From assembly GCA_016647705.1 (NCBI GenBank), contig CM028339.1:21316803-21380802 (forward strand): DNA of 64,000 nt, given 5' to 3'. Source of the DNA: Eucommia ulmoides. Its lineage: Eukaryota; Streptophyta; Magnoliopsida; Garryales; Eucommiaceae. The notes below the pieces were generated by a model that saw only the letters and a program-made list of their open reading frames with translations, was not told where the DNA came from and did not search any database. The position numbers were made by a program, and so were the translations under genes. This document shows, piece after piece, positions 1 to 10,790 of this stretch. Within the stretch, counting starts at the first letter, position 1. Each line of letters starts with the position of its first letter.

Positions 1-723
1 ATATTGGTGATCAAAAATTGCTTTTGTTAAAATATATTGAAAGACTTTTAGAAACGATTTTTCTAAAAATCTGATTAAGAGAATATTTCTACATTAATTG
101 TTGAAAATCAGATTTAGTATGTCATATAATTTCTATCACTAGCCCATCAAGACATTAATTTAGTTTAATTTTTAATTGAGGTAGTAGAAGCTCCTATGAG
201 TTGAAACTTTATTTATTTATTTATTTTTTTTTTTTTTGTACATGTGAGATTTGATTGGGCATAAAAGGACATTGCCTAAGTTGGGAAAAAAGTTATTCTT
301 ACTCTTGGGAAAAAGATAGGTTAATACTTCACCTAGAAAAATGATAGGTGAATCTTAAGCTTTAGTAATGGATATGTTTGATTTTGACCTTGCGAACAAA
401 AATTAAGTTAATCCTGTGTTTTGAAAAGGATTGTTGTAAATGTTTGGTTCCTACATTGGATAGGGACCAAGATTAGTGGATTGGGAATTTCATATGAGAG
501 CTCAGGGGAGAGGACGTAGACAAGTGTAGCTTGTCGAATCTCTATAAATCTTGGTGTCATTTTCTCTACCTTTATCTGCTTGGTTGTGCACTTAGTTAAA
601 ACAAGTTTTCTCCAAATATCAAGATAATAATTGATTAGGGAAATTGAAGTGATTTTAGAATTTATTTGTTAAATTTTTAACTACCCAATTCATCCCTCAT
701 TTTGGTATATCTTTTGGCCAACA
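1..723 (+). mobile_element. Copia-type LTR, right part (cut by window edge)
   Basis: This reads as the 3' portion of a 5' LTR. It ends in CA (GGCCAACA) directly before a primer-binding-site-like stretch, and a gag frame follows in the same orientation. The block near 660-705 (CTACCCAATTCATCCCTC) is the LTR-terminal sequence also seen, reverse-complemented, at 31.27, 34.73, 55.92 and 19.85 kb. The segment near 540-570 (CTCTATAAATCTTGGTGTC) resembles the R/U5 start of plant Copia LTRs. The left end lies outside the window, so length and target duplication cannot be read. Confidence 0.6.
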
Positions 724-738
724 ATTGATATCTAAGTT
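724..738 (+). promoter_or_regulatory. Degenerate primer-binding site (initiator tRNA-Met type)
   Basis: The sequence ATTGATATCTAAGTT directly after the LTR's terminal CA resembles the usual plant Copia site TGGTATCAGAGC, which pairs with initiator methionine tRNA. It carries several substitutions. The same position in the copy near 55.88 kb is better preserved, which supports the reading. Confidence 0.55.
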
Positions 739-764
739 AGATTAGCTGAATAGGCATAACATCC

Positions 765-2192
765 TTGCTAAACGACTACGTGACACGTACTTTGGATGAT
801 ATTTTATATGTATATGCTCTTGAATATGATAGATCCTTGTGTGATAATGTCATTAATGATTCTTTTAGTCTTAGTGGCATTGATGAAGATGATGATAATG
901 AAAATGTTCATATTTTTATAGAAAAATTATTTGTTTTTACACTTATTTTTACTAAAGAAAACTTGCATTTAAAAGAAAAAAACGATTCTTTTGAAAATAG
1001 AGGAAAACATTTTCAAAAATCTGAAATACGTCTGGATATAGAACATTATTGTAGAACAAAAGATTTTTTAGATGTTATTTTAGAAATAAACAATTTGCTC
1101 TTTAAAATAAATTGTCTTTAAAATGAAAATAATTTTTTGAAAAATGATTTAATTTATTTAAGAGAAAGTATTTCTATTTTTTTTGTATATCTACGAGTAT
1201 CCCCACATCCACACAAGGTATGAGACTATTCTCATTCGGGGTGCGTGGTTGCCCCTCTCAACAAGTGCTTTTCCGTAGGCTCGAATCCTTGACCTTACGG
1301 AGGTCCCTCAATTGTTTTAACTCAAGTGGGTCTTACCACTTAAGCTACACTATGTTGGTAGAAGGTATTTCTATTAATAGAGCTTTTAAAAAAGAAAATA
1401 AGGTTTTAAAATCAGATCTTGAGATTTCAAAAATTGAACATGAAAAATAAATTTTAAAATTCAAATCAATTGAAAATGAATTTAGAGTTTTGAAAAATGA
1501 TTTTGATGTTGTTTCTGGGTAAATGTCAGATCTTGAAATAAATATTGATTTACTTAAGAAATTTTTTGAAAATTCAAAATCTGACCTCAAGTTTATTTTA
1601 GGTGAACCTTAGAATGTTCACTCGTCTTTTAAAACTGTCTATGAAAGTGGATATTCTTCATCATATCATTCTACATCACAAGCCCATGATTGTAATTTAG
1701 CTATTGTTTGAAATGATTCATGTATACTTCTCGTTCTATTTATGATAATCAGTCAAAGTTGAGATGTAATTATTGCAATAGGATTGGACATTTTAAAGTA
1801 TCATGTCTTTTCAAGAACCTTAAATGTATTTCTAACAAAAAAGGATCCAAAATGAAATGGATATCAAAGAACTGCATACAAAAATCTTGCGTAGAGTTAC
1901 ATATTGATAGAGCTGGAACAAGTGGAACAAACGGGAAGGATGTACGAAAGCAAAGGTGGGAAGTGACCAAGAAGCCACAAGCTAGGCGTACAAAGAAAAT
2001 TTCCATAAAAATTCAATTGGAAAAAATCAAAGGCATGGAGAATAAAGACAGGTTGAGCATACATCTAGGCCTAAATCTATCATCAGTAAGAATGTGGTAA
2101 CAAATAAAGTCATCCCCAAGGATATCAAAGGTACAACTAATTTTTCTCAACATAAATTTATTAAAGAGGTAGTTGTTCGGCTTGGCACTAGG
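765..2192 (+). pseudogene. gag: Copia gag remnant with CCHC zinc knuckle
   Basis: Broken frame of a Ty1/copia capsid-nucleocapsid gene. The first part (765-1121) is an acidic, Lys/Glu-rich, coiled-coil-like segment typical of plant Copia gag. The frame resumes after a SINE at about 1365 and has stops near 1120, 1450, 1520 and 1710. A zinc knuckle CNYCNRIGHFKVSC (C-X2-C-X4-H-X4-C) is encoded at about 1762-1810, preceded by a Ser/Tyr-rich stretch shared with the minus-strand gag remnants near 33.95 and 55.15 kb. Coding similarity continues, in a shifted frame, to about 2192 and then stops. Protease, integrase and RT are absent. It is certainly non-functional, and the family is recognised from the knuckle plus LTR/PBS context. 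Confidence 0.7.
1179..1364 (-). mobile_element. tRNA-derived SINE inserted in Copia gag
   Basis: A 186-bp insertion flanked by an 11-bp direct repeat GTATTTCTATT (1168-1178 and 1365-1375). Read on the minus strand it begins near 1364, has an A-box-like TAGCTTAAGTGGTAAG (about 1330-1345) and a B-box-like GGATTCGAGCC (about 1278-1290), and ends in an A-rich tail (plus-strand T run at 1177-1184). This is the layout of plant SINEs with a tRNA-related head. Removing the insert and one target copy joins the gag frame without a shift, so the target site is read from the host frame as well. No internal coding capacity. Confidence 0.8.
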
Positions 2193-2894
2193 TAAGTCGG
2201 TTTTGGTTTCTAAGACCTGTGTTAGATTATGTGTTCATTTATAGTCTTAGAAATATTGCATGATAATTTTGAGAATTATATATATTTAAGTTTATTAATA
2301 TATTTGTATACGATTTGCTTGAATCATTTATATCATGCATTCAGTGACATTCATGAAATCGATTATATGATTATATGAAATATGTTATGTGTCATTTAAA
2401 CTGAATTGATCATTTTGTTCTCATAATATATACTTTATAGTAGTGTATCACATTCCATATGGTAAATAATTTCGCTAGTATTCTCTCATATTTTGATTGC
2501 ATGTTCATATCATTAAAATATATTTGTATAATGTGCTCTTATCCATGTTATATTCGGTTTATATTAAGTTGGTTTTCTAAAGAATGCATATTGAAAAATA
2601 TCATGATTTAAGTGACATCTTTGCCTATATTATATTGGTTACATTGATATTTTTCAAATGATAAAATGATTCCCTATTTTATTAAATGATTATTTTATAG
2701 GAATTTGATTTAATTAATATGTTGTTACTATCATATAATTTATATGTGTTGATTTGTGCCTTGATTAGATGAATTCATTATATCAACTTGATGCATCTAT
2801 AGATGGTATATTGAATTAGTTGCTTCGATATGTGAACATGATATCCTATTGACAAACCTTGCATAAAATCTTTATATATTTCTCTCCGTCTCTT

Positions 2895-2925
<31 letters not shown>

Positions 2926-3179
2926 TATATATATGTATGTATATGTAGATATATGCATATGTATGTATAGGACCACAAATGATTTAAGTAATCCTTTATA
3001 CCATATATTGCTTGGAATTGATTAGTAATCATATGGGGATTTGAGAATAAATGATACATACTGGACTTCTACTAATAATATTATTGCAAGTATGTTTGAA
3101 AGAGTTTCAGATTATAAGACAATTTATGGAGAAATATATATTCATAATGAAACTTGAAGATTAAGTAAGTTAAGGATAA
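2193..3179. other. AT-rich stretch without recognisable gene
   Basis: No coding signal is visible on either strand. It includes a compound microsatellite of CT, CA and TA dinucleotides (about 2895-2942). An AGGTAAGTC motif sits at its left edge (2190-2198), as in the two Tat/Ogre-like LTRs near 26.54 and 62.21 kb. The stretch may therefore be the start of the transcribed part of the LTR whose end lies at 4398, but I could not align it with confidence. Confidence 0.4.
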
Positions 3180-4398
3180 GAACGTGATTAACTCATAATA
3201 AGTATCTTCATTTTAACTTGAAATTAAGGAATTTTTTCATAATAAGTTTTTTTAAAAAAAAAATATTTTTTCACTTTTATGAGAATTTCTTCATAACAAG
3301 GATCCATAAATTGTGTTTTACTTTAATTTAAGTAATTTCTTCATAATATTTTTTTCCTAAAACAGTGATTTACTTTCCTATAGGATTCCTTAACAATAAG
3401 GGTCCTCAAAATGATTTATTTTACTCTACTTAAGGAACTTCTACGTAACAAGGATTTCCAAAATATCTTTCTTTACTTTTTTTTTTTTTTCGAAAATGGA
3501 TTTATTCATAATAAGAGTCCTAAAAAATGTGTATTTTCTTCGCTTCTTTTTAGAGGATTTCTTCATAATAAAGGTCTTGAAAATGCTTTGTTTTGCCTTA
3601 CCTTTGGAAATTCTTCATAACAAGCATTTCCAAAATGTCTTTCTTTACTTTCTTGAAAAAATAAATATGAAATTCTTCTTAATAAGGATCCCAAAAAATA
3701 TTTTTTTTAATCATTTTACTTTCCATTTACTTTTTCCATTTTTATTCTCTTTCTCTATCGAGGAATTATTTCATACATTATAATATTTTAGTTTGCCAAA
3801 ATAACCTAAACTAAAATCATATCCAACCCCCTAGGGCCAAACTAGTCGATTCCATTCATAATCGATAGGCGGTCTAGAACGAATACATTTTGTCTTTTGT
3901 TTTGTTTTCTTTCAAATAAAAAGTGAATAAAGGGAATTAAATTTTTACCAAACCAAAAATTTCTTAGACTAATTTTTAATTTTTAGACAAATGTACCGTC
4001 TTTTGATGGGAGTCTCGGGGAGCCTAACATCTTCCCCAAGTATAACTGACCCCCCAAATCTTAGAATTCTCTGGTTAGGACAATATTTTTGAGTCAAATC
4101 TAAGTTACTTCAAAGATTAACATTTTCAAAAATCTCAGTGACTCAATGCACCATTTAAACCCAATGTTAGATGGAGACGCTGACTTAATTTTTTAAGAGA
4201 ATCGACCAAAATATGTTTTTAAAAAATCGGCGCCTAAAAATAGCCTGGAATATGATTTTCATAAAAAATAAAATATTTAAAAAATAAGTTTTCCTAAAGC
4301 ATTTCGAAACCAAAAAACATGGAAACAAAAATAACGGAGAAGAGTAGTCGCTCTGTTTCTCCGTTCTCTTCTATTTTTCTTTTTTTTGGGTTGTGTCA
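3180..4398 (+). mobile_element. Tat/Ogre-like LTR, 3' portion
   Basis: Collinear with 27.15-31.09 kb once the family B insertion there is removed, and with 63.30-63.69 kb. Shared landmarks in order are a run of TTTCTTCATAATAAGG repeats, a TTTGCCAAAATAA block, a 'CTAATATCTTCCCC' block followed by CTTAGAATTCTCT, and a terminal GGGTGCGTCA-like end (here GGTTGTGTCA). A primer-binding-site-like sequence follows at once, so this is read as the end of a 5' LTR in plus orientation. The U3 side appears lost at the junction with the Copia gag remnant. Assignment to the Tat/Ogre group rests on the PBS, the gag found at 12.8 kb and the tandem-repeat-rich 3' region before 25.57 kb. Confidence 0.6.
3270..3700. 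repeat. Degenerate tandem repeat inside Tat/Ogre-like LTR
   Basis: Imperfect units of the type GATTTCTTCATAATAAGG-TCCTCAAAATG-TTTACTTTA recur about every 70-90 bp. The same array occurs at 27160-27800 in the second LTR copy. Short open frames here are chance readings of the array. Confidence 0.6.
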
Positions 4399-4400
4399 GC

Positions 4401-4418
4401 TGGTGAGTTTACTGGGGA
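4401..4418 (+). promoter_or_regulatory. Degenerate primer-binding site of Tat/Ogre-like element
   Basis: TGGTGAGTTTACTGGGGA, two bases after the LTR end, resembles the TGGCGACTC-x-CTGGGGA primer site used by Ogre/Tat-type elements (tRNA-Arg), with transition-type changes. The LTR end, the site and a gag further downstream fit one element. Confidence 0.45.
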
Positions 4419-4990
4419 TGACTTTTTAGAGGGTCAGGCCTAGAGTTATCTATTTTTTTTTTCAAAATTAAGTCTAAGAGATTTGGTATAGTTATTCCCC
4501 TTCATTCAAAAAATAAAAATAAAAATAAAAGTTCATTATTGAAAAATATAATATTAAATGAATGTTTCGTAATTACTTTCCGCATTTTACATGTTTTTGT
4601 TTTCTGCTTTTTATTTTTCATTTCATTTTTTAATCGTGTCTAACTTGTGGGTCTCTCCAAGGCACGAATACTCAACATCTCTTGCATCATAAAACCCCAA
4701 GTAAAACTCTATAGGACTAGAAAGAGGTTGATAGAAGGAGCTCGGTTGTGCAGTTCATCCGTCGGGAATAATTTTTTAAACTCACCTCACTTGGGTTACC
4801 AACCAACCATGGATGTTCCCTTGGTACGCCGGAGGCTTGAAAATATGGGAACCGAGCCTTTTTAAGGTACATTAGTAAAAGTTGTGAGCCTTATTTAGTG
4901 ATCCTAGGATAGAGTGTTGCCAAAACCTTTTGAAGATACTATTAGGAAATAGAGAGAGATCTCAGTTACTAAATAATATGTGTAAATGAT
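4419..4990 (+). other. Untranslated leader of Tat/Ogre-like element
   Basis: No convincing coding region; a 72-codon frame at 4647-4865 has no recognisable domain. The last five bases (ATGAT, 4986-4990) are the left target duplication of the family A element. The leader continues at 12057. Confidence 0.4.
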
Positions 4991-6598
4991 TGATAGGTGT
5001 GATCTACCTATATATTTCCAAACCGGTTTTGTTAGTTTTAGAGTAGTTTTTATATATATTTTATTATGTTTTAATTAGTTTTTATACTTTTTGTATAAAT
5101 CACGTGTGTAGGGCGAAAAGATAGGAAATTGGACCAAAAACAATGAGATCGAACCAAAAAAGGTCAAAGAACGGTGGAAAAATGAGCAGGGCGATAATAT
5201 TCTGAAAGAAGCCCACCGCCGTGACGTCCAGACCTTCGCTGTGGCGGTGAAAATACAGAGAATGGCCTATTTTTGTTGGACACTCACCGCCTAGACGGTG
5301 AAACTGCAGGATGTCATCCTAATCCATCGCTTTCTTCACCACTACGGCGATCAGCCAACTGACTAACTCACCGCTGCGGCAGAGAATCCCATCGCCGCGG
5401 CGGTAACCTCTACACAGACCTAAGATATTTTTAGGATATTTTTGAGATATTTTGCCCATAAATACCATTTTCTCTCTTCTCCTTTTGCACTCTCCGGCCA
5501 TTTGAGCCCCTTAGAATATCTCTAAGGGTAGATAGAGAAGTTTTAGAGGTGGAGCTCACATCCTGAGGTGAAGGAAGATGATGAAGTGATCGTTGAACGG
5601 TTCTTAGCGAATTTTTTTTGGATGAGACTAAGTTCTATGATTTCTTCCCTTATTTTATTAACTTAATAATTTTGTGAGCATGTTTAGCTCGTGCTTTACC
5701 TCTAAATGCGGTTATGGCTGAGTTAAACATGGGTTGTATATGGATTAACACTATATTTATAAATATGTGATTCGGATGATTTTGGTGTTGCGTTTATGTT
5801 TGTTCTTTGTAGTTTGATTGTGTTTATCATATTGTTATGTTTATATTGCTTAGATAGATATATCGAGAATACGAGATTTGACACTCGGGAGAGGTAACCC
5901 CGGATTCGGACTAAAGTAAACATAATGCCAATCGATGACGTTGAGGAAAGACTCACGTGACCTAGGGTCGTTAAGACGTTGAGAGAGAGTTCTTCATTGA
6001 CTTGAAGTCATGTATTCCCCCGTCTTATACTCAGGAGAGGTGGCGGTGGAGTTTTAGAATTCAGATTATCGATAGGGTAAACACAACGCGATAATCCAAT
6101 GACCCGATCGGGAGTTGGATTGTGTGCAATCAATGACGTTGGGAAGAGACTCACATGACCTAGGGTCATTAGGACATTGAGGGGGACTTTTTCGTTGACA
6201 CAAAGTCGCGTTATATCCCTCGTCTTATACTCAGGAGAGGTGGCGGGGGAGTTTACGAACTGAGATTATTAAATAGGTCGAACACCGTAAACGTAAGTAA
6301 ATTGAGATTGAACACGTATTTGTAAATGGAGTTAATCCCTAGATAATTCTTTCCCCTAAAACATCTCATTATATTAGTATAGTTAATTTAGTTAATTAGT
6401 TTAGTTTAATATAAATTTTATACATTCTTTTTAACCTAGATAAAGTTAGGTCATTATAAACACGGTACTCGATAATAACGAATACCAATCCCTATGGATA
6501 CGATACCCGATCTTAAACGATCACACTATACTAAAACTTTGAGCTCGTACACTTGGGAGTAGTCAATATGCGAGCGCGTAACAAACGCTCGCCGTACA
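4991..6598 (+). repeat. Family A 5' LTR (subfamily A1)
   Basis: Begins TGATAGGTGTGATCTACC and ends CTCGCCGTACA. The U3 side carries CACCGCC/GGCGGTG palindromic modules (5205-5410). The middle has two copies of a roughly 200-240-bp module (about 5925-6260) containing ACGTGACCTAGGGTCGTTAAGACGTTGAG-like text. The right third includes CCCTATGGATACGATACCCG, close to the end in all A copies. Subfamily A1 ends in AGTAGTCAA...CGCTCGCCGTACA; subfamily A2 ends after CTTGCGGTGAAAGTGG. Confidence 0.85.
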
Positions 6599-6604
6599 AG
6601 TTTT

Positions 6605-6623
6605 TGGTGCCGTTGCTGGGGAT
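6605..6623 (+). promoter_or_regulatory. Primer-binding site for tRNA-Asp (family A)
   Basis: TGGTGCCGTTGCTGGGGAT matches the complement of the plant tRNA-Asp 3' end (TGGCGCCGTTGCCGGGGA) except for two C-to-T changes at CpG sites, the expected mark of methylated-cytosine decay. It lies six bases after the LTR end. A second similar but weaker stretch follows at about 6669-6688. Confidence 0.8.
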
Positions 6624-6988
6624 TGGTTGTTGTTAAATTCAGTTTTTGGCAATCGTCACCATGTTTTAGATGACATTGCCAGGGATTGGATAGTGTTATT
6701 GTCGATATTGTGAGTAAATGACCCGATTTTACTTTAGGCATTTTTTTTGTATATAATTTTTGTTTTGTAGTTTTGTTTTTGTTTTCTTATGTAGGGTACT
6801 TGGCGATGTTAGATCGACGGGTATTGATGCATCCCTTTCGACGGGAGTCCAAGCTGTTTTATAGTGCGTGGCCACCCAAATAACCCGGTGAGGTGTTTCG
6901 TTGAAAGATCGAGCAGTATAAAGCAAAACCTCACCAAGCTTGAGGGTGTTCTTAAAATGTCGGGCCGAGGACATTAAACCCCGCGCTT

Positions 6989-7006
6989 CTTGGGAGGAAA
7001 CCCAAG
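6989..7006 (+). promoter_or_regulatory. Hairpin 1 in family A internal region
   Basis: CTTGGG-AGGAAA-CCCAAG forms a perfect 6-bp stem. The second copy (reverse strand near 19343-19360) keeps the stem with loop AGGCAA. It may be an RNA signal of the element. Confidence 0.55.
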
Positions 7007-7043
7007 GTCAAATAAATTAAATCCGTCACAACTGAATTTATTT

Positions 7044-7066
7044 GGAGGCGAGATTCTCTCGCCTCC
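7044..7066 (+). promoter_or_regulatory. Hairpin 2 in family A internal region
   Basis: GGAGGCGAG-ATTCT-CTCGCCTCC is a perfect 9-bp stem with a 5-nt loop, about 40 bp after hairpin 1. In the copy at about 19282-19304 the stem survives with a single CpG-type change. Confidence 0.6.
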
Positions 7067-8835
7067 TAGGTACGTGTTCTAAACCCCATTCGTTAGCATG
7101 CTTTAATTTCATATGTTGAGATTGATGCTTGGGACCGCTGAAAACACTGTCTGTTTTATGTTCAGAAGTGATGTCTAGTATTTAGTATTGTTAGTAAATG
7201 TGTTATTGTTTTACTGTGTGCATGTGTGTTTAGGTTAGAATGTGTTTATGTTTTTGTTGTTGTTGTTGTATGTTGAATTTTGCCTTCATCTGGGCCGTTA
7301 CCCGATGATGATATTACCCCCTGATTATTTTTGAAGTTAAGGGTAATACCCATGCATGTGTGTTTTGTGTGCTTGACTAAGCTTTTTGGTAAAAATTATT
7401 GTAGATCCTAATTTGCACGAGCACATGGACTCAATGTATTTCTATTCAATTGATTAGAGGCCAATTATCGATTAGCCAAAGTCATGACAATTTAAGGATT
7501 CTAGAATCTGATTGAGGGGAAGCTTGAGGCAAAATCCTAGGCGATGTAGTTCAAGAGACGTGATTTAGGCATTCTTTTTGTCGCTTGAGCCTTTGAAGCC
7601 TACCTTGTAACATGTTTACCCCTCGTTACCCTATCGAAACCTAAAATGACATTTCAATTCTGAATACATGAACAAATACCTTGGTCAGTTGATCTTTTTC
7701 CAAACATATATCGCTGAATTTAAGGCATATTTGAGTGAATCAAGTTAGCAGTTGCAAATGCTTCTTGATGTGAGCGGTTGGGTTTAGGGTGAACTTCAGA
7801 TTGGTTCAGTATTCGAGTACTTACTTGTCGTTTTGCTTTCATTTTAACCACACCCGTGAAATCATACTAATCGAATAAGTTTGGGGGTGTGGTTAGTTGA
7901 AAAAAAATAATAATTTACGTTTCGTTGGACAAGTGAGTACTACGTTCTTAAATGTTAGTTCGGAATTGTTTTCCAATTTATCTATGGGGGTTCGAGAGTG
8001 AATATGCCAAGCGTTGAGCCTTGGATAACGTTAAGTTAACAACGTTAACCCGGTTTCTATTCCAAATTACCCTTGGCCAAATATACCAAAACCAAACCAA
8101 GACCTTCTGATCTTTTTGAACTACTCAACCTACATTAGTGGAGAGTGGACCCCAATCAAGCATATGGAAATCCTAGTCCTTTACGGTCTACGTCGTGAAT
8201 TTCGTTGGGGGATAATCTAATCTAGTCGTTGTATAGCCATATTATTCAGTCTCACACTAACACATTTATAGGATCTAGAATAGCGTTCACCATTATTGTA
8301 TGTCGAAATTCTAGACTACCACATGATGTATTTTACCGCCTGAACTCGATATGACTGGCAGTTGTTGAGGGAATAATGACTTGGCCGTTAGAAGAATTTA
8401 AAACTCACATCTCATTATGTTTAGATTGTTTTAGGTTGTTTGTTATTCCATTTAGTTGTCTTTTTCATTTTTGTGTGTGTGTTTTGCTCGAAGACTAGCA
8501 AAATTCCAAGTTTTGGGGTATTTAATAAGTGTGATCTACCTACATTTTTTCAAACTGGTTTTGTTAGTTTTAGAGTAGTTTTTATATTTATTTTATTATG
8601 TTTTAATTAGTTTTTATACTTTCTGTATAAATCAGGTGTGTGGGGCGAAAAGATAGAAAACTGGATGAAAATGATGAGATTGAACCAAAAACGGTGGAAA
8701 AATGAGCAAGGCGGCAATATTCTGAAAGAAGCCCACGGCCACAGCGTCCAAACCTCTGCCACGGCGATGAAAATGTAGAGAATGACTTATTTTTGTTGGA
8801 CACTCACCGCCTAGGTGGTGAAATGGCATGATGTC

Positions 8836-9033
8836 TGTAAGACCCTGATTTGTTTTTACGCACAATTTAAGTCGTATTTTAGAATATTTAGAAAATAACG
8901 GGGTGGTTGGCATTATTAATTATTTGATTTAAAAATTTTTGGGGTCAATTTGTAATTTTCAAAATATTAAAATTAGATTTTGGATCTAACTAACAACTTA
9001 AAGAAAATTTAGGGGAAATTAATGTAATTTGGA

Positions 9034-9077
<44 letters not shown>

Positions 9078-10790
9078 AATATCTATCAGATAAAGATCAA
9101 AAAAAAAAAAGGAGGAACGGTATTGTGTGGGTATGTTGTTCGGTCCGACGGTGAGCGTGAGAGTATGTTTTGGTTGTCGTGTGTATGAGTGTGTGTTCTG
9201 TTCATGGTGAGGGAGTCATCGGTTGTGGGTGTGTCACTGTCGGTTAGTTTGGCCGGCGGTGATTGAAAGTTAGAGAGAGAGAACACGTCGACGGCATCCA
9301 TCACTGCTATGTCGTCGGTGGTAGTGGTTCCGTGTTTCATCGTGTGTGTGTGCGCTGTCGTGTGTGTGTGTTGTGTGTGCATGTGTCTTTTGGTTGTGGG
9401 TGTGTGTGTTTCGAAGGGTATGTTTGTGTGCTCCGGTCGGGGGTGTGGTCATCCGTTGTAGGGGTGTGAGTAGGTTGTTGGTCACTAGCGGTTGGTAAAG
9501 GAGGAGTGAGAGTTAGTGAGAGAGAGAACGTTGGCGGTGAGACTCGTCGTTGGCAGCGAGAACTGAAAGAATGGAAAACAAAAACAGGAGAGAAAGTGAC
9601 ATTGGCGGATCCCAACACAAAACCGAAACAAAAACAAAATCGACCGTGTATAGTGTGTGTGTGATCAGATGCGGTAGTTGTAACCGTGGCGGTGGGGGTA
9701 GCGGTGAGAATCCAGTGAGCAGAGCAGAGCAGGGAACGGGGTGGCATTCGCCGCGGTGGTAGATCCTTCGCTACAGCGGTGATGGGTGAGAAACATAACA
9801 TAAAACAGGAAACGGGAAAAGAAAGAGAAAGAAAAAGAAAGAAAAAGAAAAGGGAAAAGCAAAAATTACACAAACAACCCCAAAAAATCCAATAAATCTA
9901 TCTCGCGGCAAACGGATGATTCGGGACAGGTAGAATTCCAAACACTCTTAATATATGCTAATGTGGTTTATGTGTTATATTCAGTAAATGCATGTATTAG
10001 AGGGGTTGAAATTCTACTAAGCGTTGGCTCACAACCCCATAGTTTTTGGTTGCAGGGTTGGTGGGGACAAAACAATGAAGAGACTTTTATTTAAATTTTT
10101 ATTTGTAATAATTGTATTTATTTATTATTTTAAACTGAAAAAAGGAAAAGGAGAATATTTACAGAAAATCATTTATTTATTTAATTTTTTCAAATTGATG
10201 GAAAGAGAAAAGAAAGAGAGAAAGTAGGACGACGATGGATATATTAGTTGAATTTCACTATCTATATTTTGAAATAGTTGTATTGTATAAATTTGTATTA
10301 TTACTAGGATTATAAATTGATGGATATAAATTGGAAGAAACGATAATTATAATTATCGTGATCAGTTGTAAAATATCTCAATTTTGAAAATATCGAACAT
10401 TCGGTTTTAATATAAGTGTCTCAAGATATCGGATTTGATCAAATGGTGGGAATTGGGCTTTTAAAATTATAAATTCGGTAATTATAAATTTTGATGTGAC
10501 ATTGTAAATTAAAAGATGTTTTTTTTTAATAAACAAATTTCTAATTTCTCGTCTCTCTATATATGTACAATTTGCGGATTAAATTAAAATAGATGATTGA
10601 TTTTATTTGGTATTTAAAATGGTGATTATTATACATAATAATTTCTGTTGTAAAATTGGAAACTAGAGTTATTGCCATTATTATAAAATTTACCGAATTT
10701 TGTAGATCGAAAATTTTGGCCAGTTGGTTTTAGGTAGAATTCTCTATAGGAGAAACCGTAGTAGCGGCCCTAGGAAATCGGGCCGTTATA
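8836..10790 (+). mobile_element. Family B solo LTR nested in family A 3' LTR
   Basis: Starts TGTAAGACCCTGATTTG and ends GGGCCGTTATA, with flanking 5-bp duplication ATGTC (8831-8835 and 10791-10795). The terminal TA is read as a C-to-T change of the usual CA. The related copy at 27801-30309, in the opposite orientation, keeps both perfect ends. It contains a TA microsatellite (9038-9073) and a GT/CG-rich block (9120-9780) that generates long but low-complexity frames on both strands. It has no internal region, PBS or second LTR, so it is a solo LTR of a probable Ty3/gypsy element; the lineage is not assigned. Confidence 0.8.
9038..9073. repeat. TA microsatellite
   Basis: Uninterrupted TA run of about 36 bp inside the family B LTR. 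The other family B copy also has a TA run (about 30057-30078), so it is probably ancestral to the family. Confidence 0.9.

Larger units (their letters stand above)
6599..8522 (+). other. Family A internal region without gag-pol
   Basis: The stretch passes from the PBS straight into sequence that in autonomous Athila-like elements lies downstream of pol (CTTCTTGGGAGG...CCCAAGG hairpin). It then runs to a polypurine-tract-like end. No frame shows a domain. Parts are repeated at 18669-19690 (reverse orientation, lacking the portion equivalent to about 7570-8400) and at 37985-38320 (last third only), so these are conserved family sequences rather than unique filler. Confidence 0.6.

Noticed and set aside
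3411-3783. Phe/Leu-rich frames resembling membrane proteins
   Set aside because: Translations of the TTTCTTCATAATAAGG tandem repeat; the same array at 27.2-27.8 kb gives similar chance frames.
4647-4865. A 72-codon frame ending in a plausible-looking tail
   Set aside because: It sits in the leader of a retroelement, matches no family I know, and has no conserved counterpart in the window.
9086-9873. Several long open frames on both strands (up to 178 codons)
   Set aside because: They are His/Thr- or Phe/Ser-rich translations of GT/CA and pyrimidine-rich DNA inside the family B LTR, overlap on both strands, and show no domain.
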